Shown here piece after piece: positions 10,012 to 20,692 of a stretch of DNA of 64,000 bases. The position numbers and the translations under genes were made by a program. Under the pieces are notes generated by a model. It saw only the letters and a program-made list of their open reading frames with translations, searched no databases and was not told the DNA's origin. Where the stretch lies: the NCBI RefSeq assembly GCF_032854445.1, contig NC_088295.1:64587249-64651248 (forward strand), written 5' to 3'. Position 1 is the first letter of the stretch, and the number at the start of each line of letters is the position of its first letter. Source of the DNA: Liolophura sinensis. Its lineage: Eukaryota > Mollusca > Polyplacophora > Chitonida > Chitonidae.

Positions 10012-12338
10012 ATGTGTAGAAGATTTCGAAGAATTCGAAGACTTGCTCACCAAGTTGTACAGGTGACAAGAAGATTATGGCGTGTGTGCGGATGTTGTGG
10101 AACGGTTAACGAAGAGTTCCAAAGAGACATTGTGCCTATGACTTCCGTGATCAACGGGGCGGTGACCAAAAGGTCTTCAGCGAACAACCCAGAGGTCTTT
10201 CCCTTAGGACTGTGCTGTTTCATACCACAAGGCAGGTACCTCATGTACGAAAATGAAGGTGTCCACAGCTGCCCATCGGTGCAAGCATCTGTAAACAAAC
10301 AATCCTCGAGAACTGACTGGAACCATCCTGAGACTAGGCTCGCCACATGTGATGCATCTAAATCGGGACCTGGCGAAACGGTCCAAGATGGAATAAACAA
10401 TGGCCAAGTGTACGCTAGTCCAACCAAAGATGGAATAAACAATGGCCAAGTGTACGCTAGTCCAACCAAAGATGGAATAAACAATGGCCAAGTGTACGCT
10501 AGTCCAACCAAAGGACAACAAATTCTACCGAGGTCGGGAAAGGAATACCAGAATTTCAAGACTGATGTGAATGAGGGTGAGACAAATGGATCAGGTAAGA
10601 CATCATCCATGGTATCTAAACGTACCCTCTACGCAAACAGCAGCAACACCGGCCAAACTGATGATTTTGTAGCCATGAGGTTGTACAAACTCCTCACTCC
10701 AGTTCATACCAACACTACATCTGAAAACAAGGATGCGACGGAGCAACTCATCCCACGTCAAGAGGACAGTATCCCTAATCAGATAGATGATCAGGTATCA
10801 ATAAGAGTTTACCCTAAGCCATCATATTTACCCAGATGTTCAACATCACCTGAAAATAGAAATAACAGAGAAACTAACCAAACAGATGATCACGTGCCCA
10901 TGATATTTTATGGTCGGGATTCACCTACACCTAATCCAAAGTTACATGGTATATTGCATAATAAGGATCAACATCATAGCACCAATCAGTCTCATGAGAA
11001 TTCCGTATCTCGACCGAAACGAACCGTTCACTTCGAGCCCACAGTGCGCCGAATATTGTACACCCCTATCCCATGGAGTGAATATTTACAACAACCTGAA
11101 GTGCGACCACCCATCAACATGAACTCACAGACTGTTTGTTTTGGTCGCCGTCGATCAGGAAATCTCATCTTGGAGTTTGCCAGAGAACAACTCTGGAATT
11201 TTATCTGTCCCTCCAAGTTGCCACTTGAAGAAAGATTATACAGCTCACCAACTAGCTGCGTTGATTTGGTAATGGTTGGAGAAAAGAACAGGGAAATCGC
11301 CATAAAAACCATGACCATGGCCGAGAGCGATCTGGAATCTACTCTTCTCATTGAATGTCAGTGTTCTCGTGTGGTACAGTTGTGTGCGTGTTACGTCCAG
11401 GGTGGTATGAGGTATTTGTGCATGCAGTATTACGAGAGAAGAGATCTGTCTGTTTGGCTAGCTAAGGACAGAAGAAAGTGTTATATCAGAGAAGAGGCAG
11501 CAACGTTGATTTGTGCCTACGTTCTGGCCGGTTTGGAGTTTCTTCACTCCAAGAACATTCTCCACTTGAACGTTCAGCCTAGTAACATTCTCATCGATGG
11601 TGGAGGTTTCCCAGTTCTGACCGATTTTGGCAAAGCTCAGAGGAGACTGATGAGACAACCGCTGGAGTGCCCGGGCAGACTGGACGATATGCGGGGTTTG
11701 GCCTGTGTCCTGTACGAGTCTGTCACCCGCATAGTGCCCCCGTCTGAGGACAACATCTCATCGGATCTGAACCTCTCCATGCTGACAGAAGCCGCCAGCA
11801 ACTTCGTCGGTTTTCATCTGACGTGTCCTCGACGGGAAAGGAGAAAGATGAAGCACCGCTGTGATCACGTGATGGGTCACAATCTCTTCTCCATGATCGA
11901 CTGGAATGAAGTGAAGAACAGCAGCACATGCCGCCTTAACAAGGTAGAAAGATTTCGTCTTTTTCATCACCTTTACACACATAGAAAAGTGAAAATTTGA
12001 TGTCAAAATATGGTCAAAATTGTTCTGAAAATAGAAGAGGGGGGAAAACACGAACAGATGTGTTTATTTTAAGAGTGTAACTTACTAAATAGTTTCTTTT
12101 ATCTTACCATGAATCAATTCATAAATCATCAACTTTTCAGTTGTTCAGCAAAATGGAGCGTGATGAATGGATGGCCAGGAACACGCCCGACATGCTGCCG
12201 GGGAACCCATTTCTACCAGCAAATAATGCAAATGTGGCAACACCATCCAGTGAAACACCATCTACGTCGGCGGAAACGCCAACAGAATCGTCTGATTCAC
12301 TGACACAGTTCACTGAAACACCAACACAATCGGCTTAA
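10012..12338 (+). CDS. Predicted two-exon pseudokinase, intact copy 2
   Basis: Exon 1 is 10012-11943 (644 codons) and exon 2 is 12141-12338 (65 codons plus TAA), giving 709 aa. The ATG is chosen over the upstream in-frame GTG at 9946 because it has a good Kozak context (AACCATGT). Domains in order: Arg-rich basic start (1-25), three 14-residue repeats (126-167), three QxDDxV modules (near 215, 257, 290), a PP1-docking-like KRTVHF (336-341) and a kinase-like domain (about 410-675). AIK lysine is K432, with a possible alpha-C Glu at 438 or 442. The catalytic loop reads HLNVQPSN (518-525), so the HRD Asp is Asn; DFG is intact (538-540). There is no Gly-rich loop and no APE. Exon 2 supplies subdomain XI (ARNTPDMLPGNPFL) and an S/T/P-rich tail. 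It is likely non-catalytic, a scaffold or decoy. The kinase family is not assigned; HL before the Asp position also occurs in MLCK/Trio-type kinases. Without splicing, the frame would end at 12000. Confidence 0.8.
10387..10512 (+). repeat. Coding 42-bp tandem repeat, 3 copies (copy 2)
   Basis: Three virtually perfect 42-bp units encode DGINNGQVYASPTK three times, in frame. The segment is hydrophilic with a repeated VYASPTK, where Tyr and Ser-Pro could be phosphorylation sites (inference). Confidence 0.95.
11944..12140 (+). other. Predicted GT-AG intron, 197 bp (copy 2)
   Basis: Donor AACAAG|GTAGAAAG follows codon 644 in phase 0, and acceptor ACTTTTCAG|TTGTTCAGC opens exon 2 in frame. The intron contains the first in-frame stop (TGA 11998-12000). 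Support is the protein logic: after splicing, LFSKMERDEWMARNTPDMLP continues into GNPFL, which matches the kinase subdomain XI pattern (conserved Arg, then xHPFL). Boundaries are identical in all three units. Confidence 0.75.
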
Positions 12339-12536
12339 AAACCGATTCCATCCACCAAATCATCAACGCAATCGACTGAAACACCAACACTGTCGACTGA
12401 AGCACCTCCACAGTCGACTGTATCACCGACTCCGACTTGTGAAGCACAAGTACAATGGGCTGAAACAACGACCCTTTCGACTTTATCACCGACTCCACTG
12501 CTGTTGCACTTACACAAATCTCTAACTAATCGCTAA
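12339..12536 (+). other. In-frame Ser/Thr/Pro extension after TAA, copy 2
   Basis: After the TAA at 12336-12338 the same frame stays open for 65 codons to a TAA at 12534-12536. It contains STQSTETPTLSTEAPPQS, like the pre-stop TSAETPTESSDSLTQ. The TAA therefore seems to divide one mucin-like low-complexity tail. All three units have the same TAA, so it predates the triplication. It may be an ancestral truncation or, less likely, a readthrough stop. Confidence 0.5.
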
Positions 12537-12967
12537 GAGATCACAAAAATGCTGGTGCTGTTGACAGGAAGGGGATTGATTCAGGTGTGCGGTTTAGCTA
12601 AATTACTCAGTCATGCTTTAGGGCAAATGGACAGCAGTGAGCATTCATAAGGTACTTCAAAACAGTTATAACTTATCAGTAACTTCGTATTTCAAGGAAG
12701 TATTTCGCAATTCAAATCCTATAGACATGAAAAATCAGTATAATACAAAGGTGTACAAATGGTCGTTGTCAATAACGGTTGATAGCTTGTGTGTAGATCA
12801 TTTCTAGGAATTTGTTAGGACATGACAGTCAACAATATAATGGTATTTTCTAATGAAAGGGAGGGTGTGACAGTTGGTCCAACTGTCAGCATTTGTCCCA
12901 CAAACATGCGCTGTTACAAATCATCATGAATGTAAATCCAGTGTTCTGTGGCCAGAAGAGCCTTCCA

Positions 12968-12973
12968 AATAAA
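12968..12973 (+). promoter_or_regulatory. Candidate AATAAA poly(A) signal, copy 2
   Basis: First AATAAA after exon 2, in the conserved context CCAAATAAACATG, about 630 bp past the stop. Confidence 0.25.
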
Positions 12974-13729
12974 CATGCTCTACAGTATAGGTTTGCACGT
13001 CCTGGCATAATATGAACCGATACTTTAAGAATGCACGGTATATAGGCTTTGGCGTACCGAGATGGAGGCTCTCCTATTGTTTATTCTTCATCATATTTGA
13101 GATGATTTCATGTAATCTTACTTGGTAAAGTCCTAAAAGGATTTCCTTTTTTGTATTTTTACTCCTGTTTATGAAATAAAATAGTACTAGAATCAATGCG
13201 ACGTGGTTCATAAGAGTTACAAAAATATTCTGTTAAGTTCACAGGACAAACCACATTCGACTTCAGATTGGATAATGTCAATAACTTTATAATTTTACTT
13301 GTTAACAATGAATTTAAGCACCTCAGAATGTCAGTATAATGTGGGAGTATAGCGAACAGATTTCTCGAAAGACTTTAGTACGTTTCGGAACATTCAAATT
13401 TTTTTTGAATTTATTTTAATTCCGTACGTTGGTATGTGTACATAGCACCATCTGAAATGAGTTCTTGACAGACAGTTTGGAAATTACTTCGATCGACTAC
13501 CAAAGCATGTCCTGGAAAATTTCATTTTACTTTAAATCTTTATAGTGTATTCCAAATGAGTATTTTTCCAACACATTTTCCAACCAATCTTGATCATCTT
13601 GATCAAAACAAAGTGCACGTAATGAAGTGTGTGCCACCTGCTTCTAATCAAGTTAACTACTTGAAATAAAGCAGGGAAAAAATATTGTACACACAAAATT
13701 GTGAACCCTGAAGGCCAGTAACTCTGCTG

Positions 13730-13854
13730 CCACTTTCACAAAGCGGCGTACGACATGTTTGCGCGTTTTTATACAATATTTTGCACATGACTGTTAACGT
13801 ACTAGTGCCTCATATGTACGATATCGTACAAATACGACATCTTTGTAAAAGTGG
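13730..13854. mobile_element. MITE-like element, copy 2
   Basis: Same element as at 7235-7358. The left end is CCACTTTCACAAAGCGG and the right end CTTTGTAAAAGTGG, so the right terminal repeat is slightly degraded. Confidence 0.6.
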
Positions 13855-14897
13855 TCCCTGATGAACGCCTCTTCCGTCTACACCTGGCTGGAAGCTACTG
13901 TTGTTCTCGCCTTTACTTTGCAGATCATTGCGTCAGTTCGTTGTACCGATATCCAGACATTAATACACACAGAGAGCCTGTCTGTCTATATACAAGTCTC
14001 AATGTAAAGGCAGTGAGGTGTGTTCCCTAATTTAGGGGCGTCACGGAACTAGCCGGACATACAGAAAATGGAGCGCACATGTTGTTCGTGAATATCCCAC
14101 GAGTCGCGTCCCAGAATAGCACATAAGTTTGTTAATATTTACAGGTGAAGGCATGGTAGCACAGCTAGGGGTGTCTGCAGCAGATACCATGACGTACACA
14201 TGTTATCTGTTTATTTACAACTGTATATATAGCAAACCCAGAGCAAGACAACTTGATCAGATATCAGGTATACTATTGAACAGTTCAGCCAAACCACGAT
14301 CAAGGTGTAGAAGCGAGACAAGAATCAGGTATACCGATTAAACGCTTTTAGTTCTTATTTTAAAAAAACATTTTAGTTTAGCCGAACCAGCGTGAGAACG
14401 AATTTGGACGAGTGGAAAAGAATCGAGGATATACAAAATGGAAAGAGGGTTAGCGTTGTAATCTAGACAGATGGTTGGAAAATGTTTCCAAGGAGTATGT
14501 CTCCGAAACTTGCGGGTACTCATTGAAACTTGGTTAAGCAAACTGTTAAAAAGTGATATTTGCAGTAAAATTAGTTCCATCGATGAGAAAAAGAAGCAAA
14601 AATAAAGAAAAAACCGAAAAAAGAAGAAAAATATCTCGGGTCCAGAGTGTCACTTATTTTGCCACTTTCCAACTGCTGTATCAATGAAATTATCAGTAAA
14701 ATAACAATTAATGTTTTAAGTAACTTTACAGGTGACTCGGTGATTCATAATTTGTATCAGAAGAGTTGAAGTACAGAATGGCCTGTCGGTTTTATCAACT
14801 TAAAATTAACATTACTGATGGTTGTTTTTTATTGTGTGGATGAAAGATTTTCATTCCTCCAACCGGCTCTCTGTAATAACAGGAAAGAAAACCCACA

Positions 14898-15316
14898 TTG
14901 GCAAAACAACACGGAAACCTATATTGTGTAGAGGATTGTTGCTGGGGAAAAAATCTTTTTAGAAGAAGATGATAATGTATGGACCAGAGTAATGACATCA
15001 CAGCTCTACCAGCTGTGCCTTAAAGAGGTATCTGAATGCTTCATTTTTCACCTTGACAATTTAAGAAACCTTTTCCATAAGCTTTTCTGTTTAAACCATT
15101 ACATACCACATCGAGAGCGTAGGTCGAGAACTTCCTCACCATTGTGATACAGCTCAATTATCAGGGTGTTTTTGGCTACTTTACGCAAGATTACTCCATC
15201 AGAATGAAGAAGATGAGTTTACCTTAATGACAGGGTTTTTGGAAAGCAACGTTTATCGACTCAGAAAGAGGGCTGTCTTCCTCATCCAGACTTTAAGTTA
15301 TCTTCTGAGAAATTAA
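14898..15316 (+). pseudogene. Interrupted counterpart of the 8405-8821 open stretch
   Basis: Aligns closely with 8405-8821 but carries substitutions and indels (GGGGAAAAAATC near 14945) that bring stops into the aligned frame. This argues that the open stretch in unit 1 is not a maintained gene. Confidence 0.3.
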
Positions 15317-16393
15317 GTATCACACACAGAAGACGACAAGCACTAAACAATTATTAAAGGTATGTCTATTGTGCCAATTAAAACTGAAAAGCAGGTTAAT
15401 GGATTTGTAGGAAATGGCTTTATAATAACACAACACTCGTTTGATTTAATTACTTATACGCCCAGGTGTTAGTACATGATTTTAACTTCCGAGTATATGA
15501 CAAAAAGAAATACTGGAAATTTGCTGGAACAAAGTGATACAGATACTCCTTTTGCTCAACTAGATTTCAAACACATCTTGTGACTGATCTTGCAGATTGA
15601 TCTTTAGAAATTTTAAAATTTGACCGTACCGATGCATACGTCAACGAATAATTATGAACTCCCCCTTCTATTTTTATTTTGAGATCCCCGTGTATCAAGC
15701 GTGGGCGTGCCTTCAGTGCGTAATCAAAATTAGGCTTAGATTTGTGCGGGCAACTCGCCCACTATAACATCTTTCTTATTTAGCACAAGGCTTAATATTT
15801 TGATTAATACATGCAAGAAAATCAAAAATGGTCGAAAAACCAGTGCAAAAAGGTCTGATCACTGATGATTTAAACAGGAACAGATACAGAACGTATAACT
15901 GTAAAAGTATACTACTGGTTTACAATCGCCTTTTCACAACAGGACTCTCACGGACGACAACACAAAAAGATCCAAAACGCTGTACAACACAGCGCTGTTT
16001 TCTGTGGCGTCTCACTTCTTGTGTACTACATGTATAGGTGTGTTATGAGCACACATACACCAATAACTGTGATGTAAAGAGGAAAGAACGAATTTGTTAA
16101 CAGCTTTGGAGGGTTTCATTTAAGGCGGGGAATAGTTTTACGAGTTTCCCCACTGATTTTAACTTCCTTGAGTTAAACAGAGCTGTCACAATGAACAATT
16201 CATAAATCTTGCAGGAAATGTCTGTCTTTCAATATTATGATCAACACTAAAGCAAACGTCACAAAGTTTCCAAGCGTCACAATAACGCACAATGTACATC
16301 AGTCTGTTCACCACGCATGTGCACAGCATTAATTGACATGCAGAAAAACACACCACCGTTGTCACTGAAGCCACGCAACAATACAATTCACGG

Positions 16394-16453
16394 CACGTGA
16401 CTTGACGTCGCCAGGGACTACCCACTGCCTACATTGTACAGCACTCACACGTG
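16394..16453 (+). promoter_or_regulatory. Paired CACGTG E-boxes and CRE-like site, copy 3
   Basis: CACGTG at 16394-16399, TGACGTC at 16403-16409 and CACGTG at 16448-16453, with the same layout as the other units. Regulatory use is inferred. Confidence 0.35.
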
Positions 16454-16516
16454 ACAACGTTCACTATAGCAGCTACGTACGGACTTTACAATTACGCACG
16501 TTTATTTTGCGCTACC

Positions 16517-18843
16517 ATGTGTAGAAGATTTCGAAGAATTCGAAGACTTGCTCACCAAGTTGTACAGGTGACAAGAAGATTATGGCGGGTGTGCGGATGT
16601 TGTGGAACGGTTAACGAAGAGTTCCAAAGAGACATTGTGCCTATGACTTCCGTGATCAACGGGGCGGTGACCAAAAGGTCTTCAGCGAACAACCCAGAGG
16701 TCTTTCCCTTAGGACTGTGCTGTTTCATACCACAAGGCAGGTACCTCATGCACGAAAATGAAGGTGTCCACAGCTGCCCATCGGTGCAAGCATCTGTAAA
16801 CAAACAATCCTCGAGAACAGACTGGAACCATTCTGAGACTAGGCTCGCCACATGTGATGCATCTAAATCGGGACCTGGCGAAACGGTCCAAGATGGAATA
16901 AACAATGGACAAGTGTACGCTAGTCCAACCAAAGGTGGAATAAACAATGGCCAAGTGTACGCTAGTCCAACCAAAGATGGAATAAACAATGGCCAAGTGT
17001 ACGCTAGTCCAACCAAAGGACAACAAATTCTACCAAGGTCGGGAAAGGAATACCAGAATTTCAAGACTGATGTGAATGAGGGTGAGATAAATGGATCAGG
17101 TAAGACATCATCCATGGTATCTAAACGTACCCTCTCCGCACACAGCAGCAACACCGGCCAAACTGATGATTTTGTAGCCATGAGGTTGTACAAGCTCCTC
17201 ACTCCAGTTCATACCAACACTACATCTGAAGACAAGGATGCGACGGAGCAACTCATCCCACGTCAAGAGGACAGTATCCCTAATCAGATAGATGATCAGG
17301 TATCAATAAGAGTTTACCCTAAGCCATCATCTTTACCTAGATGTTCAACATCACCTGAAAATAGAAATAACAGAGAAACTAACCAAACAGATGATCACGT
17401 GCCCATGATATTTTATGGTCGGGATTCACCTACACCTAATCCAAAGCTACATGGTATATTGCATAATAAGGATCAACATCATAGCACCAATCAGTCTCAT
17501 GAAAATTCCGTATCTCGACCGAAACGAACCGTTCACTTCAAGCCCACAGTGCGGCGAATATTGTACACCCCTATCCCATGGAGTGAATATTTACAACAAC
17601 CTGAAGAGGGACCACCCATCAACATGAACTCACAGACTGTTTGTTTTGGTCGCCGTCGATCAGGAAATCTCATCTTGGAGTTTGCCAGAGAACAACTCTG
17701 GAATTTTATCTGTCCATCCAAGTTGCCACTTGAAGAAAGATTATACAGCTCACCAACTAGCTGCGTTGATTTGGTAACGGTTGGAGAAAAGAACAGGGAA
17801 ATCGCCATAAAAACCATGACCATGGCCGAGAGCGATCTGGAATCTACTCTTCTCATTGAATGTCAGTGTTCTCGTGTGGTACAGTTGTGTGCGTGTTACG
17901 TCCAGGGTGGTATGAGGTATTTGTGCATGCAGTATTACGAGAGAAGAGATCTGTCTGTTTGGCTGATCAAGGACAGAAGAAAGTGTTATATCAGAGAAGA
18001 GGCAGCAACGTTGATTTGTGCCTACGTTCTCGCCGGTTTGGAGTTTCTTCACTCCAAGAACATTCTCCACTTGAACGTTCAGCCTAGTAACATTCTCATC
18101 GATGGTGGAGGTTTCCCAGTTCTGACCGATTTTGGCAAAGCTCAGAGGAGACTGATGAGACAACCGCTGGAGTCCCCGGGCAGACTGGACGATATGCGGG
18201 GTTTGGCCTGTGTCCTGTACGAGTCTGTCACCCGCATAGTGCCCCCGTCTGAGGACAACATCTCATCGAATCTGAACCTCTCCATGCTGACAGAAGCCGC
18301 CAGCAACTTCGTCGGTTTTCATCTGACGTGTCCTCGACGGGAAAGGAGAAAGATGAAGCACCGCTGTGATCACGTGATGGGTCACAATCTCTTCTCCATG
18401 ATCGACTGGAATGAAGTGAAGAACAGCAGCACATGCCGCCTTAACAAGGTAGAAAGATTTCGTCTTCTTCATCACCTTTACACACATAGAAAAGTGAAAA
18501 TTTGATGTCAAAATATGGTCAAAATTGTTCTGAAAATAGAAGAGGGGGGAAAACACGAACAGATGTGTTTATTTTAAGAGTGTAACTTACTAAATAGTTT
18601 CTTTTATCTTACCATGAATCAATTCATAAATCATCAACTTTTCAGTTGTTCAGCAAAATGGAGCGTGATGAATGGATGGCCAGGAACACGCCCGACATGC
18701 TGCCGGGGAACCCATTTCTACCAGCAAATAATGCAAATGTGGCAACACCATCCAGTGAAACACCATCTACGTCGGCGGAAACGCCAACAGAATCGTCTGA
18801 TTCACTGACACAGTTCACTGAAACACCAACACAATCGGCTTAA
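16517..18843 (+). CDS. Predicted two-exon pseudokinase, intact copy 3
   Basis: Exon 1 is 16517-18448 and exon 2 is 18646-18843, giving 709 aa in the same architecture as copy 2. Against copy 2 I count about 14 amino-acid replacements and about 11 silent changes in exon 1. Examples are E to K just after TVHF, A to I in the D-L-S-V-W-L segment, C to S after DFG, and V-R to E-G before the kinase-like domain. The AIK lysine, HLN and DFG are unchanged. The replacement-to-silent ratio is below the neutral expectation but not strongly so, consistent with weak or relaxed constraint. Both gene copies keep the intron and the TAA that splits the S/T/P tail. The function is unknown; a scaffold or decoy role is inferred from the lost catalytic Asp. 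Confidence 0.8.
16892..17017 (+). repeat. Coding 42-bp tandem repeat, 3 copies (copy 3)
   Basis: Same repeat as in copy 2. The second unit has D to G (KGGINNGQ) and the first has a silent GGC to GGA change, so the units can be told apart. Confidence 0.95.
18449..18645 (+). other. Predicted GT-AG intron, 197 bp (copy 3)
   Basis: Donor AACAAG|GTAGAAAG and acceptor ACTTTTCAG|TTG, the same boundaries and length as copy 2, phase 0. It contains the in-frame TGA at 18503-18505. Confidence 0.75.
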
Positions 18844-19041
18844 AAACCGATTCCATCCACCAAATCATCAACGCAATCGACTGAAACACCAACACTGTCG
18901 ACTGAAGCACCTCCACAGTCGACTGTATCACCGACTCCAACTTGTGAAGCACAAGTACAATGGGCTGAAACAACGACCCTTTCGACTTTATCACCGACTC
19001 CACTGCTGTTGCACTTACACAAATCTCTAACTAATCGCTAA
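18844..19041 (+). other. In-frame Ser/Thr/Pro extension after TAA, copy 3
   Basis: Open for 65 codons after the TAA at 18841-18843, to a TAA at 19039-19041. It is nearly identical to the extensions of copies 1 and 2. Confidence 0.5.
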
Positions 19042-19472
19042 GAGATCACAAAAATGCTGGTGCTGTTGACAGGAAGGGGATTGATTCAGGTGTGCGGTTT
19101 AGCTAAATTACTCAGTCATGCTTTAGGGCAAATGGACAGCAGTGAGCATTCATAAGGTACTTCAAAACAGTTATAACTTATCAGTAACTTCGTATTTCAA
19201 GGAAGTATTTCGCAATTCAAATCCTATATACATGAAAAATCAGTATAATACAAAGGTGTACAAATGGTCGTTGTCAATAACGGTTGATAGCTTATGTGTA
19301 GATCATTTCTAGGAATTTGTTAGGACATGACAGTCAACAATATAATGGTATTTTCTAATGAAAGGGAGGGTGTGACAGTTGGTCCAACTGTCAGCATTTG
19401 TCCGACAAACATGCGCTGTTACAAATCATCATGAATGTAAATCCAGTGTTCTGTGGCCAGAAGAGCCTTCCA

Positions 19473-19478
19473 AATAAA
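19473..19478 (+). promoter_or_regulatory. Candidate AATAAA poly(A) signal, copy 3
   Basis: First AATAAA after exon 2, in the same CCAAATAAACATG context as the other units. Confidence 0.25.
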
Positions 19479-20232
19479 CATGCTCTACAGTATAGGTTTG
19501 CACGTCCTGGCATAATATGAACCGATACTTTAAGAATGCACGGTATATAGGCTTTGGCGTACCGAGATGGAGGCTCTCCTATTGTTTATTCTTCATCATA
19601 TTTGAGATGATTTCATGTAATCTTACTTGGTAAAGTCCTAAAAGGATTTACTTTTTTGTATTTTTACTCCTGTTTATGAAATAAAATAGTACTAGAATCA
19701 ATGCGACGTGGTTCATAAGAGTTACAAAAATATTCTGTTAAGTTCACAGGACAAACCACATTCGACTTCAGATTGGATAATGTCAATAACTTTATAATTT
19801 TCCTTGTTAACAATGAATTTAAGCACCTCAGAATGTCAGTATAATGTGGGAGTATAGCCAACAGATTTCTCGAAAGACAGTTCGTTTCGGAACATTAAAA
19901 TTTTTTTTGAATTTATTTTAATTCCGTACGTTGGTATTTGTGCATAGCACCATCTGAAATGAGCTCTTGATGGACAGTTGGAAATTACTTCGATCGGTAT
20001 CGACTACCAAAGCATGTCCCGGAAATTTCATTTCACTTTAAATCTTTATAGTGTATTCCAAATGCGTTTTTTTTTCTTTCCAACACATTTTCCAACCAAT
20101 CTTGATCAAAACAAAGAGCACACAATGAAGTGTGTGCCACCTGCTTCTAATCAAGTTAACTAGTTGAAATAAAGCAGGGAAAAAATATTGTACACACGAA
20201 ATTGTGAACCCCGGAGGCCAGTAACTCTGCTG

Positions 20233-20358
20233 CCACTTTCACAAAGCGGTGTACGCCATTTTTGTGCGTTTTTGTACGATATTTTGTACGTCACTGTTAG
20301 CCTACCATTGTCCGATATGTGCGATATCGTACAAGTTTGACATCTTTGTGGAAGTGGT
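20233..20358. mobile_element. MITE-like element, copy 3
   Basis: Ends are CCACTTTCACAAAGCGG and CTTTGTGGAAGTGG, giving good inverted termini. The interior differs from copies 1 and 2 at many sites. Confidence 0.62.
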
Positions 20359-20555
20359 CCCTGACGAACGTCTCATTCGTCTACATCTGGCTGGAAGTTA
20401 CTGTTGTTCTCGCCTTCACACTGCGGACCATTGCGTCAGTTCGATGTACCGATATCCTGACATTAATACATACTGACAGCCTGTCTGTCTATATACACCT
20501 CTTAGAGTAAAGGCCATGAGGTGCGTTCCTTAATTTAGGAGCGTTAGGAAACTAG

Positions 20556-20692
20556 CTGCAATATATATGTTATCCAGGCGTCGAAACAGACATTCCTTAT
20601 GGTGGACCATGATGAGTAATCACAAATGAGTGGAGACATTGACGGATTTAGCCACGAGGCGAGAGTTGTCTCTTTGGGGAAAATTCACTAAG
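20556..20692. other. Segment private to unit 3
   Basis: About 137 bp lie between ACTAG and CCGGACAT, which are adjacent in unit 2 (ACTAGCCGGACAT). This is either an insertion in unit 3 or a loss in the others. Short CTAG/CTAAG similarity at the edges fits a deletion between microhomologies. No transposon ends were seen. Confidence 0.55.

Larger units (their letters stand above)
12537..14897. other. 3' part of unit 2, mostly non-coding
   Basis: AT-rich DNA shared by the units. It contains a candidate poly(A) signal, a MITE at 13730-13854 and a TATATATA-containing stretch near 14223. No coding sequence is recognised. Confidence 0.5.
9009..15514 (+). repeat. 6.5-kb tandem unit, copy 2
   Basis: Second head-to-tail copy, about 6506 bp. 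It is nearly identical to copy 3 through the gene and its 3' flank to about 13480, and more diverged from there to about 14580. It shares with copy 3 the absence of the ~80-90-bp segment present near 6500-6590 in copy 1. Confidence 0.95.

Noticed and set aside
10047-10610. 187-codon minus-strand frame opposite exon 1 (also at 16552-17202)
   Set aside because: Antisense shadow of the coding exon. Its repeats mirror the 42-bp sense repeat and it has no motif of its own.
10012-12338. Viral origin of the pseudokinase gene
   Set aside because: The large first exon and tandem copies made this worth considering, but the conserved spliceosomal intron and lack of neighbouring viral genes give no positive support.
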